The notes: generated from the sequence alone by a model not told the origin. A stretch of DNA of 64,000 nucleotides from Bradyrhizobiaceae bacterium (GCA_003963145.1 RXJJ01000003.1:114146-178145), one strand, 5' to 3'; shown: positions 42,734 to 53,774, counted from the first letter of the stretch. Made by a program: numbers and translations.

Positions 42734-45727
42734 ATGAACGCCATGGCAAAATCTCCTACAAAAACGGCGCCTAAATCCGGCGACCATGTCTTTCTGGTCG
42801 ATGGTTCGGGATATATTTTCCGCGCCTATCACGCGCTGCCGCCGCTGAACCGCAAATCTGACGGCCTGCAGGTCAATGCGGTGCTCGGCTTCTGCAACAT
42901 GCTGTGGAAGCTGATGCGCGATATGCCGCAGGAGGACCGTCCGACGCATCTGGCGATCGTGTTCGACAAATCCGAAAAGACCTTCCGCAACGAGTTCTAT
43001 CCCGAGTACAAGGCGCACCGCGATCCCGCGCCCGAAGACCTCGTTCCGCAATTTCCGCTGATCCGCGAAGCGGTGCGCGCGTTTGACCTGCCGTGCCTCG
43101 AACAGCTTGGCTTCGAGGCGGACGACCTGATCGCCACTTACGTGCGTCAGGCCTGCGATCGCGGCGCACGCGCGACCATTGTCTCCTCCGACAAGGACCT
43201 GATGCAGCTCGTCAACGACTGCGTCACCATGTACGATACCATGAAGGATCGCCGTCTCGGCATTCCCGAGGTGATCGAGAAGTTCGGCGTGCCGCCCGAG
43301 AAGGTGGTGGAAGTGCAGGCCCTTGCGGGCGATTCGGTCGACAACGTGCCGGGCGTGCCGGGTATCGGCGTCAAGACCGCGGCGCAGCTCATCACCGAAT
43401 ATGGCGACCTTGAAACGCTGCTGACGCGCGCGGGAGAAATCAAGCAGCCCAAGCGGCGCGAATCGCTGATCGAGAACGCGGAGAAAGCGCGCATCTCGCG
43501 CAGACTCGTGCTGCTCGACGACAAGGTGAAGCTCGACGTACCGCTCGACGATCTCGCCGTCCATGAGCCGGATGCGCGCAAGCTGATCGCGTTCTTGAAA
43601 GCGATGGAATTTTCCACGCTGACGCGGCGCGTTGCGGAATATTCGCAGATCGATCCCGCCGACATCGAGCCGGACGCGAAACTGAAAAGCGGCTTTCCGC
43701 GCACCGGCTCCAATGAAGATTCTCCGGCGGTACCGGCGCTCGGCGGCGAACCGGATTCTCGGGCAACCGGCACGTCGGCCGCGTCGCAAGCGCCTGCCGA
43801 AACCGGGCCCGCGCCGAAACGCTCCCCCGCCGCGCTCGCGGCGTCACGCGCCGAGGCCGCGGGCAAGACAAGGATCGACCGCAGCAAATACGTCACCATC
43901 CGCTCGCTCGACGAACTCAACCGCTGGATCGCACGCGCGCATGATCTCGGTTATGTCGCGATCGACACCGAGACCACCAGCCTCGATCCCATGCAGGCCG
44001 AGATGTGCGGCTTCTCGCTGGCGCTGACGCCCAACGAGGCCTGCTATGTGCCGCTCACGCATCGCGATGGCGGCGATGGAGCGGGACTTTTCGCCGGCGG
44101 AGTAGCGCCTCACCAGATCAAGCCGGAAGATGCCTGGGCCGCGCTGAAGGCAATGCTTGAAGACGACAGCATCCTCAAGATCGGACAAAATCTGAAATTC
44201 GATGCGCTGGTGTTCGCGCAGCGCGGCATCACCATGCGCGGCATCGACGACACGATGCTGATGTCCTACGTGCTCGATGCCGGACGCAGCGCGCACGGCA
44301 TGGACCCGCTCGCCGAGAAGTGGCTCGGCCACCAGACCATCACTTTCGGCGAGGTCGCGGGCACCGGCAAGAACGCGCTGTGCTTCGATCAGGTCGCGAT
44401 CGACAAGGCCACCGAATACGCCGCCGAGGATGCCGACGTGACGCTGCGTCTCTGGCAGGTGCTGAAACCGCGCCTGATCGCCGAGCGCATGAATACAGTC
44501 TATGAGACCCTGGAGCGGCCGATGGTCGACGTGCTCGCGCGCATGGAGCAGCGCGGCATCACCATCGACCGGCAGGTGCTGTCGCGCCTTTCGGGCGAAT
44601 TCGCGCAGACCGCCGCCCGTCTCGAAGCGGACATTCGAGATCTTGCAGGCGAGCCGATCAACCCGGGAAGCCCCAAGCAGCTCGGCGACATCATGTTCGG
44701 CAAGATGGGCTTGCCCGGCGGCAGCAAGACCAAGACCGGAGCATGGTCCACCTCCGCCTCGATCCTGGAAGACCTCGCGGAGGAAGGCCACGAATTCCCG
44801 CGCAAGATTCTGGATTGGCGCCAGGTGTCGAAACTGAAATCGACCTACACCGATGCGCTGCCGAATTACGTGCATCCGCAGACCGGCCGCGTGCACACCT
44901 CTTATTCGCTGGCGTCCACCACCACCGGGCGGCTGTCGTCATCCGAACCGAATTTGCAGAATATTCCGGTCCGCAATGAAGAGGGCCGCAAGATCCGCAA
45001 GGCGTTTATCGCAGCGAAGGGCCACAAGCTGGTTTCAGCGGACTATTCGCAAATCGAGCTGCGCCTGCTCGCCGAGATCGCGGACATTCCGACATTGAAG
45101 CAGGCCTTCCGTGACGGCCTCGACATTCATGCCATGACGGCCTCCGAAATGTTCGGCGTGCCGATCAAGGACATGCCCGGCGAAGTGCGCCGCCGCGCCA
45201 AGGCGATCAATTTCGGCATCATCTATGGCATTTCGGCCTTCGGTCTCGCCAATCAGCTCGGCATTCCGCGCGAGGAGGCCGGCGCCTACATCAAGAAATA
45301 TTTCGAGCGCTTTCCCGGCATCCGCGCCTACATGGACGCGACGCGCGATTTCTGCCGCGAGCACGGCTATGTCGAGACCCTGTTCGGCCGCAAATGCCAT
45401 TACCCCGATATCAAGGCCAGCAACCCCTCGATCCGCGCCTTCAACGAACGCGCGGCGATCAACGCCCGCCTGCAGGGCACCGCCGCCGACATTATCCGCC
45501 GCGCCATGATCCGCATGGACGAGGCGCTCGCGGCGAAAAAGCTGTCCGCGCAAATGCTGCTTCAGGTGCACGACGAACTGATTTTCGAGGTCCCCGACGA
45601 CGAGGTGGCGACAACGCTGCCCGTGATCCAGCACGTGATGGCCGATGCGCCCTTCCCTGCCGTTTTGCTGTCGGTGCCGCTGCAGGTCGAAGCCCGCGCC
45701 GCCGACAATTGGGACGAGGCGCACTAG
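42734..45727 (+). CDS. polA: DNA polymerase I
   Basis: A 997-residue repair and Okazaki-fragment polymerase. The 5'-3' exonuclease domain starts at FLVDGSGYIFRAYHAL. The 3'-5' proofreading domain keeps all three motifs: DTETTSLDPM, GQNLKFDALV and YAAEDADVTLRLW. The polymerase motifs are SADYSQIELRLLAE (A), RRRAKAINFGIIYGIS (B, O-helix) and LQVHDELIFEV (C). A Pro/Ala-rich linker joins the domains (about 370-430). GAGGGG lies about 12 bases before the ATG at 42734; an ATG at 42743 is the alternative. A LysE exporter gene follows 20 bases later. Confidence 0.97.
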   Translation: MNAMAKSPTKTAPKSGDHVFLVDGSGYIFRAYHALPPLNRKSDGLQVNAVLGFCNMLWKLMRDMPQEDRPTHLAIVFDKSEKTFRNEFYPEYKAHRDPAPEDLVPQFPLIREAVRAFDLPCLEQLGFEADDLIATYVRQACDRGARATIVSSDKDLMQLVNDCVTMYDTMKDRRLGIPEVIEKFGVPPEKVVEVQALAGDSVDNVPGVPGIGVKTAAQLITEYGDLETLLTRAGEIKQPKRRESLIENAEKARISRRLVLLDDKVKLDVPLDDLAVHEPDARKLIAFLKAMEFSTLTRRVAEYSQIDPADIEPDAKLKSGFPRTGSNEDSPAVPALGGEPDSRATGTSAASQAPAETGPAPKRSPAALAASRAEAAGKTRIDRSKYVTIRSLDELNRWIARAHDLGYVAIDTETTSLDPMQAEMCGFSLALTPNEACYVPLTHRDGGDGAGLFAGGVAPHQIKPEDAWAALKAMLEDDSILKIGQNLKFDALVFAQRGITMRGIDDTMLMSYVLDAGRSAHGMDPLAEKWLGHQTITFGEVAGTGKNALCFDQVAIDKATEYAAEDADVTLRLWQVLKPRLIAERMNTVYETLERPMVDVLARMEQRGITIDRQVLSRLSGEFAQTAARLEADIRDLAGEPINPGSPKQLGDIMFGKMGLPGGSKTKTGAWSTSASILEDLAEEGHEFPRKILDWRQVSKLKSTYTDALPNYVHPQTGRVHTSYSLASTTTGRLSSSEPNLQNIPVRNEEGRKIRKAFIAAKGHKLVSADYSQIELRLLAEIADIPTLKQAFRDGLDIHAMTASEMFGVPIKDMPGEVRRRAKAINFGIIYGISAFGLANQLGIPREEAGAYIKKYFERFPGIRAYMDATRDFCREHGYVETLFGRKCHYPDIKASNPSIRAFNERAAINARLQGTAADIIRRAMIRMDEALAAKKLSAQMLLQVHDELIFEVPDDEVATTLPVIQHVMADAPFPAVLLSVPLQVEARAADNWDEAH

Positions 45728-45747
45728 GCCATGCCGGAGGCGACCGG

Positions 45748-46383
45748 ATGAGCGATCTTTTTTCCAATCCACTCGCCGCGTTTGTGCTGACCTCATTCGT
45801 CATCGAAATGACGCCCGGGCCGAATATGGCCTATCTTGCGACGTTATCGCTGTCGCAGGGCGTTCGCGCCGGGCTCGCCGCCGTGATGGGGGTCGCGCTT
45901 GGCCTTTCGGTCTACGGTGTGGCGGCGGCGCTTGGTCTTAGCGCCATCATTGATAATTCGCCGCTATTTTACGAAGTGCTACGCTGGGGCGGTTTTGCTT
46001 ATCTGCTATGGCTCGCTTGGGAAGCATGGACAAGCGAATCCGAAACGTCACCCGAAAACCTGAAGGACCTCAACATTGGGGCCTTGGTTGCCTTTCGGCG
46101 CGGTCTCATCACCAATCTGCTCAATCCCAAAGCCATGGTCTTCTATGTCGCGGTGCTGCCAGACTTCGTTCAGATCGGCAGGGGCTCGGTAACGGCGCAA
46201 ACCCTGATGCTGTCTGCGATTTATGTTGGCGTTGCAACCACCATTCACCTTGCGATCGTGCTTCTGGCCGGACGCCTGCAAAGCGTGATCTCAACACCGG
46301 ACAAGCGCAGGGCCATTCGCCGGATGCTGGCGCTGTTGCTGGCCGTTATCGCAATATGGTTTGCCTTCGGCACGGCTCGTTGA
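45748..46383 (+). CDS. LysE/RhtB-family exporter
   Basis: A 211-residue inner-membrane protein with about six helices. The LysE signature is the N-terminal FVIEMTPGPNMAYLATLSLSQG, followed by GVALGLSVYGVAAALGL and FRRGLITNLLNPKAMVFYVAVLPDF. Members export amino acids or related small molecules; the substrate cannot be read from sequence. It starts 20 bases after polA, probably by chance of compaction rather than function. Confidence 0.9.
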   Translation: MSDLFSNPLAAFVLTSFVIEMTPGPNMAYLATLSLSQGVRAGLAAVMGVALGLSVYGVAAALGLSAIIDNSPLFYEVLRWGGFAYLLWLAWEAWTSESETSPENLKDLNIGALVAFRRGLITNLLNPKAMVFYVAVLPDFVQIGRGSVTAQTLMLSAIYVGVATTIHLAIVLLAGRLQSVISTPDKRRAIRRMLALLLAVIAIWFAFGTAR

Positions 46384-46450
46384 TAACCCGCATTGTTTGT
46401 TGACGAATTCCGTTACCGCGGTAGCGCCGGTTGGCTGTTGTCGGGTAAAG

Positions 46451-46466
46451 TGTCGGTCGACCGACA
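46451..46466. promoter_or_regulatory. Perfect 16-base palindrome in the pyrE leader
   Basis: TGTCGGTCGACCGACA is a perfect palindrome lying 23 bases before the pyrE start codon and followed by ATAAAAA. It may be an operator for a dimeric regulator or a small RNA hairpin near the ribosome-binding site. Confidence 0.5.
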
Positions 46467-46483
46467 ATAAAAAGCCGAGACCC

Positions 46484-46493
46484 GACACGTGTC
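46484..46493. promoter_or_regulatory. Palindrome covering the pyrE GTG start
   Basis: GACACGTGTC is a perfect 10-base palindrome whose second half contains the GTG start codon of pyrE. It may simply be chance, but together with the palindrome at 46451 it marks an unusual leader. Confidence 0.35.
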
Positions 46494-47046
46494 CATATCC
46501 GCCTCCCGCGCCCGCCTCGCCGATATCATCCGCAAACGCTCCTTCGGGCGCGGCGAGATCACCCTCGCTTCCGGCCGCAAGAGCGATTTCTACTTCAACC
46601 TCAAGCCGACCATGCTCGATCCGGAAGGCGCGGCGCTGCTGGCTGAACTGTCCTATGACGCGCTCAAGGACGAGAATGTCGATTATATCGGCGGCCTCGA
46701 GATGGGCGCGGTGCCGCTGGCCGGCGCGATCGCGCAACTCTCATGGCTGAAGGGACACCCGATCGCGGCGTTCTTCGTCCGCAAGAAGCCGAAGGATCAT
46801 GGCGCGCGGCTGTCGGTCGAGGGCCTTGCGAAGGACGAGAGTCTGCAAGGCAAGCGCGTGGTTATCGTCGAGGACGTTACGACGACGGGAGGGTCAGCGA
46901 TCAAGGCCGTCGAGGCGGTGCGCGACTCCGGCGCGGAGGTTGCGCTGGTTTTCACCATGCTGGACCGTGACGAGGGCGCGGATGCGACATTTCGCGATGC
47001 TGGAGTTCCCTTCCGTTCGCTCTACAAGGCGGGCGAGTTTCTCTGA
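46489..47046 (+). CDS. pyrE: Orotate phosphoribosyltransferase
   Basis: Joins orotate and PRPP to orotidine 5'-phosphate in pyrimidine synthesis. The 185 residues show [50 protein letters not shown] with the catalytic loop, and the PRPP motif [19 protein letters not shown]. The start is GTG; no ATG fits family length. Its ribosome-binding site is weak (GAGA). Two palindromes lie in the leader. The next gene follows by 13 bases. Confidence 0.95.
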   Translation: MSISASRARLADIIRKRSFGRGEITLASGRKSDFYFNLKPTMLDPEGAALLAELSYDALKDENVDYIGGLEMGAVPLAGAIAQLSWLKGHPIAAFFVRKKPKDHGARLSVEGLAKDESLQGKRVVIVEDVTTTGGSAIKAVEAVRDSGAEVALVFTMLDRDEGADATFRDAGVPFRSLYKAGEFL

Positions 47047-47059
47047 ACCCCGGCACCCT

Positions 47060-48475
47060 GTGAAACCAGTTCCTGCGCTCATCGCCCTCGTGGCTGCTCT
47101 TGTTACGATCCCCGCGCCCGCTTTCGCCGCCGAGAACCTGAACGGCGCGGCGCTGCCGGTCTGGTGGGCGCTTCCCTTCGCGGGCATTCTGCTGTGCATC
47201 GCCACCGGACCGGTGTTCTACCCGCATGTGTGGGAGCGCGACTACGGCAAGATCGCTGCAATGTGGGCCGTCATCGTCGTGACCCTGCTTCTGCTCAACG
47301 CGCCGACATCAGTCGTCACCACGACACTGGCGCACACCATCCTGCTCGACTACATGCCCTTCATCCTGCTGTTGCTGGCGCTGTTCACGATAGCCGGCGG
47401 CATTTATCTCGAAGGCAACCTGCACGACAGCGTTTTCACCAACACGGTCTTGCTCGCCGTCGGCGCAGTGCTCGCCAGCATCGTCGGCACCACCGGCGCG
47501 GCGATGATCCTGATCCGCCCTCTGATCCGCGCCAATGACGACCGCCGGTACAACGCACACGTGGTGGTGTTCTTCATCTTCCTCGTCGCCAATATCGGCG
47601 GCGCGCTGTCGCCGCTTGGCGATCCGCCGCTGTTCATCGGCTTCCTGAAGGGCGTCGATTTCTTCTGGACCACACAGCATCTGTGGCAGGAGACGCTTTT
47701 CGTCGGCGGCATCGTATTGCTCGTGTTCCTGGTGATCGATCTTTATTTTCATCGCAAGGAAGCCCATCTCAAAGCGCTCCGCGACCCCACCCCCGATTCG
47801 TCTTCCCGGATTCACGGCACGGTCAACTTTCTCCTGATCGGGGTTGTGATTGCCGCCATCCTGATGAGCGCCTCATGGAAGCCGGGAATTGTCTTTCATC
47901 TCCTCGGCGTCGAGCTGCAACTGCAGGATCTGCTGCGGGACGGCATTTTCGTTATCGTCACCGTTCTTTCGATGCTGCTGACGCGCAAGGAGCATCGTGA
48001 CGCCAATGGCTTCAGCTGGGGTCCGATCAGGGAAGTCGCGATCCTGTTCGCCGGAATTTTCATTTGCATCGTCCCGGTGCTTGCGATGCTCCAGGCCGGC
48101 GCGAACGGCCCGTTCGGAGCGCTGTTCGGTCTTGTCACCAGGGCCGACGGCAGCGCAAATCCCGCCGCCTATTTCTGGCTGACCGGCGCGCTGTCGTCCT
48201 TCCTCGATAACGCGCCGACCTATCTCGTTTTCTTCCAGCTTGCCGGAGGCGAGCCGCAGGCCCTCATGCATGCGCAAAGCGCGATTCTTGCGGCGATTTC
48301 GTCCGGCGCGGTTTACATGGGCGCCAACACCTATATCGGCAACGCGCCGAATTTCATGGTCTACGCCATCGCGCGGCAGGCTGGCGTGAAGATGCCGAGC
48401 TTTTTCGGCTACATGATCTGGTCGTCGCTGGTGCTGATCCCGATCTTCATCCTCGCAACGTTTGTGTTTTTCTAA
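47060..48475 (+). CDS. Ion-transporter-superfamily permease (CitMHS_2/NhaD-like)
   Basis: A 471-residue inner-membrane protein with a signal-like first helix and about 11-12 further helices. Landmarks are LNAPTSVVTTTLAHTIL, IVGTTGAAMILIRPLIRAND, FIFLVANIGGALSPLGDPPLFIGFLKGVDFF, SSFLDNAPTYLVFF, and YMGANTYIGNAPNFMVYAIA. This pairing of GTTGAAMIL and LDNAPT loops is typical of proteins annotated as sodium:proton antiporters or citrate-transporter relatives. The actual ion or substrate is unknown. GTG at 47060 is the start by frame and overlap with pyrE; the frame also runs through pyrE and that extension is spurious. Confidence 0.85.
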   Translation: MKPVPALIALVAALVTIPAPAFAAENLNGAALPVWWALPFAGILLCIATGPVFYPHVWERDYGKIAAMWAVIVVTLLLLNAPTSVVTTTLAHTILLDYMPFILLLLALFTIAGGIYLEGNLHDSVFTNTVLLAVGAVLASIVGTTGAAMILIRPLIRANDDRRYNAHVVVFFIFLVANIGGALSPLGDPPLFIGFLKGVDFFWTTQHLWQETLFVGGIVLLVFLVIDLYFHRKEAHLKALRDPTPDSSSRIHGTVNFLLIGVVIAAILMSASWKPGIVFHLLGVELQLQDLLRDGIFVIVTVLSMLLTRKEHRDANGFSWGPIREVAILFAGIFICIVPVLAMLQAGANGPFGALFGLVTRADGSANPAAYFWLTGALSSFLDNAPTYLVFFQLAGGEPQALMHAQSAILAAISSGAVYMGANTYIGNAPNFMVYAIARQAGVKMPSFFGYMIWSSLVLIPIFILATFVFF

Positions 48476-48557
48476 CCAGGACGGGCCTTCCTAACCCGGC
48501 ATTTACCATCCCGCCTTAATGTGACCCCGCCGCAGCTAGTGCCAGCGGGGGGTCGCA

Positions 48558-49415
48558 TTGGGTGGAGTGGTAGCGTTGCGTAAAAAATTGCGTTTCTCGT
48601 GCGGCCGCGGCGCGTTTTTTCCCGTTATCGTGCTGACGACGGCTCTGGCGCTCGCTCCGCGTGCCGCCTCGGCCGGCTTTCTCGACTTCCTGTTCGGCGG
48701 CGGCCAGCCGGCTTCGAACCAGCCCGCTCAGATGGATTCCAACACCGATGTGATGGCCAATCCCGCACCCAACGGCGCGCCTGTGATGTCATCAAGTGGC
48801 GGCAACGGCCGCTTCGCGTCCTATTGCGTGCGCACCTGCGACGGAAAATTCTTTCCGCTATCGGCGCGCTCCGGCGTGACGCCGGCGCAGATGTGCCAGT
48901 CATTCTGCCCGGCCAGCGCGACCAAGGTTTATTCCGGCAACAGCATCGACGCCGCGCTGGGCGCCAATGGCGAGCGCTATGCCGATCTGCCGAACGCCTT
49001 CGCCTATCGCAAGGCGCTGAGGGCCGACTGCACCTGCAACGGCCGCGACCCCGCCGGCCTCGCGCCGATCGATCTGTCGCTCGACACCACCCTGCGCCCC
49101 GGCGATGTGGTGGCGACCGCCAATGGCCTTGTCGCCTATTCGGGCGTCCGCGTCGGCAATGCACAGACCGCCGAATTCACGCCGGTCGCCAATTATCCCG
49201 GCCTGACCGCAGACGTCCGCGCCAAGCTCGGCGAGATGAAGGTCGCGCCAGCCAGCAACGATATCGCGGGTGACGACAACCGCGATACCACGCCGGATAT
49301 CACAGGCTCGATCCCGGCGGCTGTGCAGCCGCCGCCCGCGCCGAATGCGAAGCGCGCGGATGACAAGGTTTCGGCAGCGCGCGCAGAAATGCGTAGCAAC
49401 GGTCCGGGGCGTTGA
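48558..49415 (+). CDS. Exported DUF2865 protein
   Basis: A 285-residue secreted protein. A signal peptide (ending ASA near residue 38) is followed by GFLDFLFGGG and a disordered stretch. The DUF2865 core then follows: FASYCVRTCDGKFFPLSARSGVTPAQMCQSFCPASATKVYSG, SIDAALGANGERYADLPNAFAYRKALRADCTCNG (here described from positions 90-155). The cysteines are likely disulfide-bonded in the periplasm. The C-terminal third is Pro/Ala-rich. The family is confined to Rhizobiales-like bacteria and has no known function. Confidence 0.85.
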   Translation: MGGVVALRKKLRFSCGRGAFFPVIVLTTALALAPRAASAGFLDFLFGGGQPASNQPAQMDSNTDVMANPAPNGAPVMSSSGGNGRFASYCVRTCDGKFFPLSARSGVTPAQMCQSFCPASATKVYSGNSIDAALGANGERYADLPNAFAYRKALRADCTCNGRDPAGLAPIDLSLDTTLRPGDVVATANGLVAYSGVRVGNAQTAEFTPVANYPGLTADVRAKLGEMKVAPASNDIAGDDNRDTTPDITGSIPAAVQPPPAPNAKRADDKVSAARAEMRSNGPGR

Positions 49416-49450
49416 CGAGGTTAGCAGGTCAATCGCATCAATAGTCAGGT

Positions 49451-49529
49451 GTCGTCCCCCGCGAAAACGGGGACCCAGTCTGTAAGACTGATGCCTTGGA
49501 AATCCTGGGACGCTGCCTTCGCAGGGACC
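49451..49529. repeat. Palindromic repeat, family B
   Basis: GTCGTCCCCCGCGAAAACGGGGACCC at the left and CTGGGACGCTGCCTTCGCAGGGACC at the right are imperfect inverted copies of the family also found at 39344-39444. It lies between the DUF2865 gene and a convergent hypothetical gene. Confidence 0.75.
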
Positions 49530-49550
49530 AAGTTTCAAGGCGTCTGACTG

Positions 49551-49982
49551 TCAGCGGCTGACGATGACGCCGATCACGTTCGGCGAGGACAGATATTTCT
49601 CTTCCCATTCAAGCCGAGCGCGGGCCTTGTTCTCCGGGGTCAGCAGGCCACGCTTCTCCGCCAGGATCATCCAGCAATAGCCCCACCAGTCGGTGAGGAT
49701 GCCGGTGTCGTCGACAAGGTCGTACCCCTGCTCGGCGGCGAAGATGCGCGCGCGGGCCTCGTCCAGCGTATCGAGGAATTCGTGATCCTCGCCGCTGAAC
49801 ATGTCGTCCGACAGATCGTCCATGGCATAGCCCCACACCGACGAACACACGGTGTTGAACTCGCGGTCGATCTGGTCGTCGTCCACGAGTCGCCGCCGCG
49901 AGGCCGCATGCAGGCGGGTCAGCGTGCGGGCGAAGTCGGCGATGCGCGTCAGCGCGCTGTTGTCGAAAGCGATGCTGGACAT
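49551..49982 (-). CDS. Hypothetical protein
   Basis: A 143-residue protein I do not recognise. It is predicted soluble, mostly helical and acidic. Landmarks are LTRIADFARTLTRLHAASRRR at the N-terminus, DREFNTVCSSVWGYAMDDLSDD in the middle and TGILTDWWGYCWMILAEKRG, with several Trp/Tyr, near the C-terminus. No signal peptide. The ATG at 49982 fits better than the longer frame to 50021. It is convergent with the DUF2865 gene across a family B repeat. Confidence 0.6.
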   Translation of the reverse strand: MSSIAFDNSALTRIADFARTLTRLHAASRRRLVDDDQIDREFNTVCSSVWGYAMDDLSDDMFSGEDHEFLDTLDEARARIFAAEQGYDLVDDTGILTDWWGYCWMILAEKRGLLTPENKARARLEWEEKYLSSPNVIGVIVSR

Positions 49983-50121
49983 GGGTGCCCCAAAATCTGG
50001 TTCTCTTGCGTGTCGCGGCAACCTAGATGTGGTGGCGAACGCTTCGAATCACAACGATATATCAATAGCTTATGAAAGTGTTCTTAATTTGTTCCGAGAA
50101 TGCAAGAGTTATTTGAAAAAT

Positions 50122-50149
50122 GAAAAAGCCCAGCCAAAAAGCCGGGCTT
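50122..50149 (-). terminator. Rho-independent terminator downstream of pckA
   Basis: On the minus strand AAGCCCGGC and GCTGGGCTT form a stem with a T-rich loop, followed by TTTC. It lies about 110 bases beyond the pckA stop codon in the direction of pckA transcription. Confidence 0.75.
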
Positions 50150-50160
50150 ATTCATTGACC

Positions 50161-50248
50161 GTCATCCCGGAAGTGATGGCCTCGGGGACCGCGGCTTATC
50201 CGCCGTCATTCTTCGAGGCTCGCAAAAAGGCGCGCGCCTCATGATGAT
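50161..50248. repeat. Palindromic repeat, family D (lower confidence)
   Basis: A repeat-like region in the pckA 3' end. GTCATCCCGG and GTCATTCTTCGAGG are followed by the imperfect hairpin GAGGCTCGC-AAAAA-GGCGCGCGCCTC and ATGATGATG. The GTCATTCTTCGAGGCTCGC core is familiar to me from dispersed repeats of Bradyrhizobium-like genomes; only one copy is in this window. Confidence 0.45.
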
Positions 50249-50257
50249 GTGACCTGC

Positions 50258-51874
<1,617 letters not shown>

Positions 51875-52004
51875 GACAGTCTCCCATGGAGCGCGCATTT
51901 TTGCGCGTTGGTTTTTATGTGACGAAAGCCCAAAGCCGGCGGGACTTTAATACGGCGAGCGCAAAGCCGCCGATATTTCTTTCGTCGCAATCGAATAATC
52001 TTAA

Positions 52005-52018
52005 CGCGCTGCAGCGCG
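52005..52018 (-). terminator. Short hairpin after the HugZ-like gene, possible terminator
   Basis: CGCGCTGCAGCGCG is a perfect palindrome 6 bases after the stop of the HugZ-like gene. On the minus strand it is followed by TTAAGATTATT. The stem is short and the U-run imperfect, so terminator function is tentative. Confidence 0.4.
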
Positions 52019-52024
52019 GAATGT

Positions 52025-52762
52025 TCAGGCTGTGGTTCGGGCCTGATCCGCCAAATTTTTCAGCACTTTTCGCAGTGCACCCGGCTCCGTCGCGCGCTGC
52101 GGAAACGGCAAGCGTAAAATCTGCCGACCATTTTGCATGTCGAGTCCATCGGGGTCGCAGCCGGTGCACATCCAGTCACCGGGCGCAGCCTTGAGCAGCA
52201 CGGTTGCATAAAGATTCAGCGCGTCGCGATGATCGGCATTCATGTGCGCGATGGCATCCGGCTCGGCAGCGATGAGCGCCGACGCATCGCTGACATCGGT
52301 GAGAAACCGGTCCGGCGTCAGATCGACGATGCGGCCGAAGCCGGCGACCAGATGCGCGTTTTGAATCTCGATCCGGAAAAATCCAAAGTCGGGGAAATCG
52401 GCAAATGTTTCGGCGGAGGGCTGCGCGGCAAGATAGCGGCGCCGCGCAATCACGGCCCCATCACCGCTTAACCCACGCGCCGTTCCAGCCAGCATGATCC
52501 GCGCCCCTTGCAGCGGATCTTCTTCGCCCCGTTCGTCGAGCATCAGCGAGACACGCGCATCGGCGAGAATGTTTTTCGTATGAATGGCGAGACGCGATAT
52601 CAGAAGCAGCGGCGAGCCATCCACATCCGTCGCCGTCGCCACCAGCGAACAATAGGGATCGCCGCTGTGCGGCATCAGCGTCGCGAGCGCCCCCTGCCGG
52701 GACCGGCGGAGCAGCAGACGGGCGGCTTCGGCGGGGTCGAAAGAGGTTAACGGCGGGATCAT
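52025..52762 (-). CDS. HugZ-like pyridoxamine 5'-phosphate oxidase-fold protein
   Basis: A 245-residue protein with two parts. The N-terminal part is a PNPOx-like split barrel (LLRRSRQGALATLM, GSPLLLISRLAIHTKNI, VSLMLDERG). The C-terminal part is a DUF2470 domain (AHMNADHRDALNLYA, with TGCDPDGLDMQ). The combination is that of HugZ/HutZ-type heme-binding or heme-degrading proteins; the His in HMNADH is the heme-contact candidate. Heme activity is inferred from the domain pair. It sits between pckA and the divergent chvI. The long frame that continues upstream to 53614 is antisense to chvI and not real. Confidence 0.82.
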   Translation of the reverse strand: MIPPLTSFDPAEAARLLLRRSRQGALATLMPHSGDPYCSLVATATDVDGSPLLLISRLAIHTKNILADARVSLMLDERGEEDPLQGARIMLAGTARGLSGDGAVIARRRYLAAQPSAETFADFPDFGFFRIEIQNAHLVAGFGRIVDLTPDRFLTDVSDASALIAAEPDAIAHMNADHRDALNLYATVLLKAAPGDWMCTGCDPDGLDMQNGRQILRLPFPQRATEPGALRKVLKNLADQARTTA

Positions 52763-53008
52763 GGACAAAGATTCATGCTCCGGATTTGACTGGCTTTTTG
52801 AGAATAAGGGGTTTTTTTCCGGGCCGGGCCTTTTATATAGGTCGGAATATCGCAGATTTGCCCGGATTCGGGGAACCCGGTCACATTTCGGCCAGCTTGC
52901 ATTGCTGGTTGACAGTTGCTTTTGGGCAAAGCCGTTCTGCCTTACTTTCTGCAGCATCCGGGTTTGAAACGGAGCCGCTTCAATCAGCCATTCGGGAAAA
53001 CAGACAAG

Positions 53009-53713
53009 ATGCCTACAATCGCTCTCGTTGATGACGACCGCAACATCCTGACCTCGGTCTCGATTGCGCTGGAGGCCGAAGGCTACCGCATCATGACCTA
53101 CACCGATGGTGCCTCGGCGCTCGAAGGCTTCAAGACCTCGCCGCCGGACATGGCGATCCTCGATATCAAGATGCCACGCATGGACGGCATGGAGACGCTG
53201 CGCCGTCTGCGGCAGAAGTCCGATCTGCCGGTGATCTTCCTGACCTCGAAGGATGAGGAAATCGACGAATTGTTCGGCCTTAAAATGGGCGCCGACGATT
53301 TCATCCGCAAACCGTTCTCGCAGCGGCTTCTGGTCGAGCGCGTCAAGGCGGTGCTGCGCCGCGCCGTGCCGAAGGATCCGGCGGTGGCACAAAAGGAAAT
53401 GGACGCCAAGGCGCTGGAGCGCGGCATGCTGCGCATGGACCCCGAGCGTCACACCTGCACCTGGAAGAACGAGCCGGTCACGCTCACCGTCACCGAATTC
53501 CTGATCCTGCAGGCGCTGGCGACACGACCCGGCGTTGTCAAAAGCCGCAACGCGCTGATGGATGCCGCCTATGACGATCAGGTTTATGTCGACGACCGCA
53601 CCATCGACAGCCACATCAAGCGCCTGCGCAAGAAGTTCAAGGTCGTGGACGACGATTTCGAAATGATCGAAACGCTTTACGGCGTCGGCTATCGCTTCAA
53701 GGAAGCAGCTTGA
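53009..53713 (+). CDS. chvI: Two-component response regulator ChvI
   Basis: An OmpR-type response regulator, partner of ChvG, which controls acid, envelope-stress and host-related genes in Rhizobiales. The 234 residues show the receiver ([10 protein letters not shown], phospho-acceptor Asp52 in [20 protein letters not shown], Lys in FIRKPF) and the winged-helix DNA-binding domain ending [30 protein letters not shown] before the ATG gives only a weak ribosome-binding site. The frame extends upstream without family sequence. chvG follows after 61 bases. Confidence 0.95.
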   Translation: MPTIALVDDDRNILTSVSIALEAEGYRIMTYTDGASALEGFKTSPPDMAILDIKMPRMDGMETLRRLRQKSDLPVIFLTSKDEEIDELFGLKMGADDFIRKPFSQRLLVERVKAVLRRAVPKDPAVAQKEMDAKALERGMLRMDPERHTCTWKNEPVTLTVTEFLILQALATRPGVVKSRNALMDAAYDDQVYVDDRTIDSHIKRLRKKFKVVDDDFEMIETLYGVGYRFKEAA

Positions 53714-53774
53714 ACTCTGTTACATGTGAAGGCGGCGCCTCGGCGACCTGACGCGCCGCCGGATTTGGGATAAT

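Noticed and set aside
53009..53614. Extension of the HugZ-like frame upstream across chvI
   Set aside because: The added 284 codons are antisense to the ChvI receiver and DNA-binding domains; the HugZ domain pair begins cleanly at the ATG at 52762.
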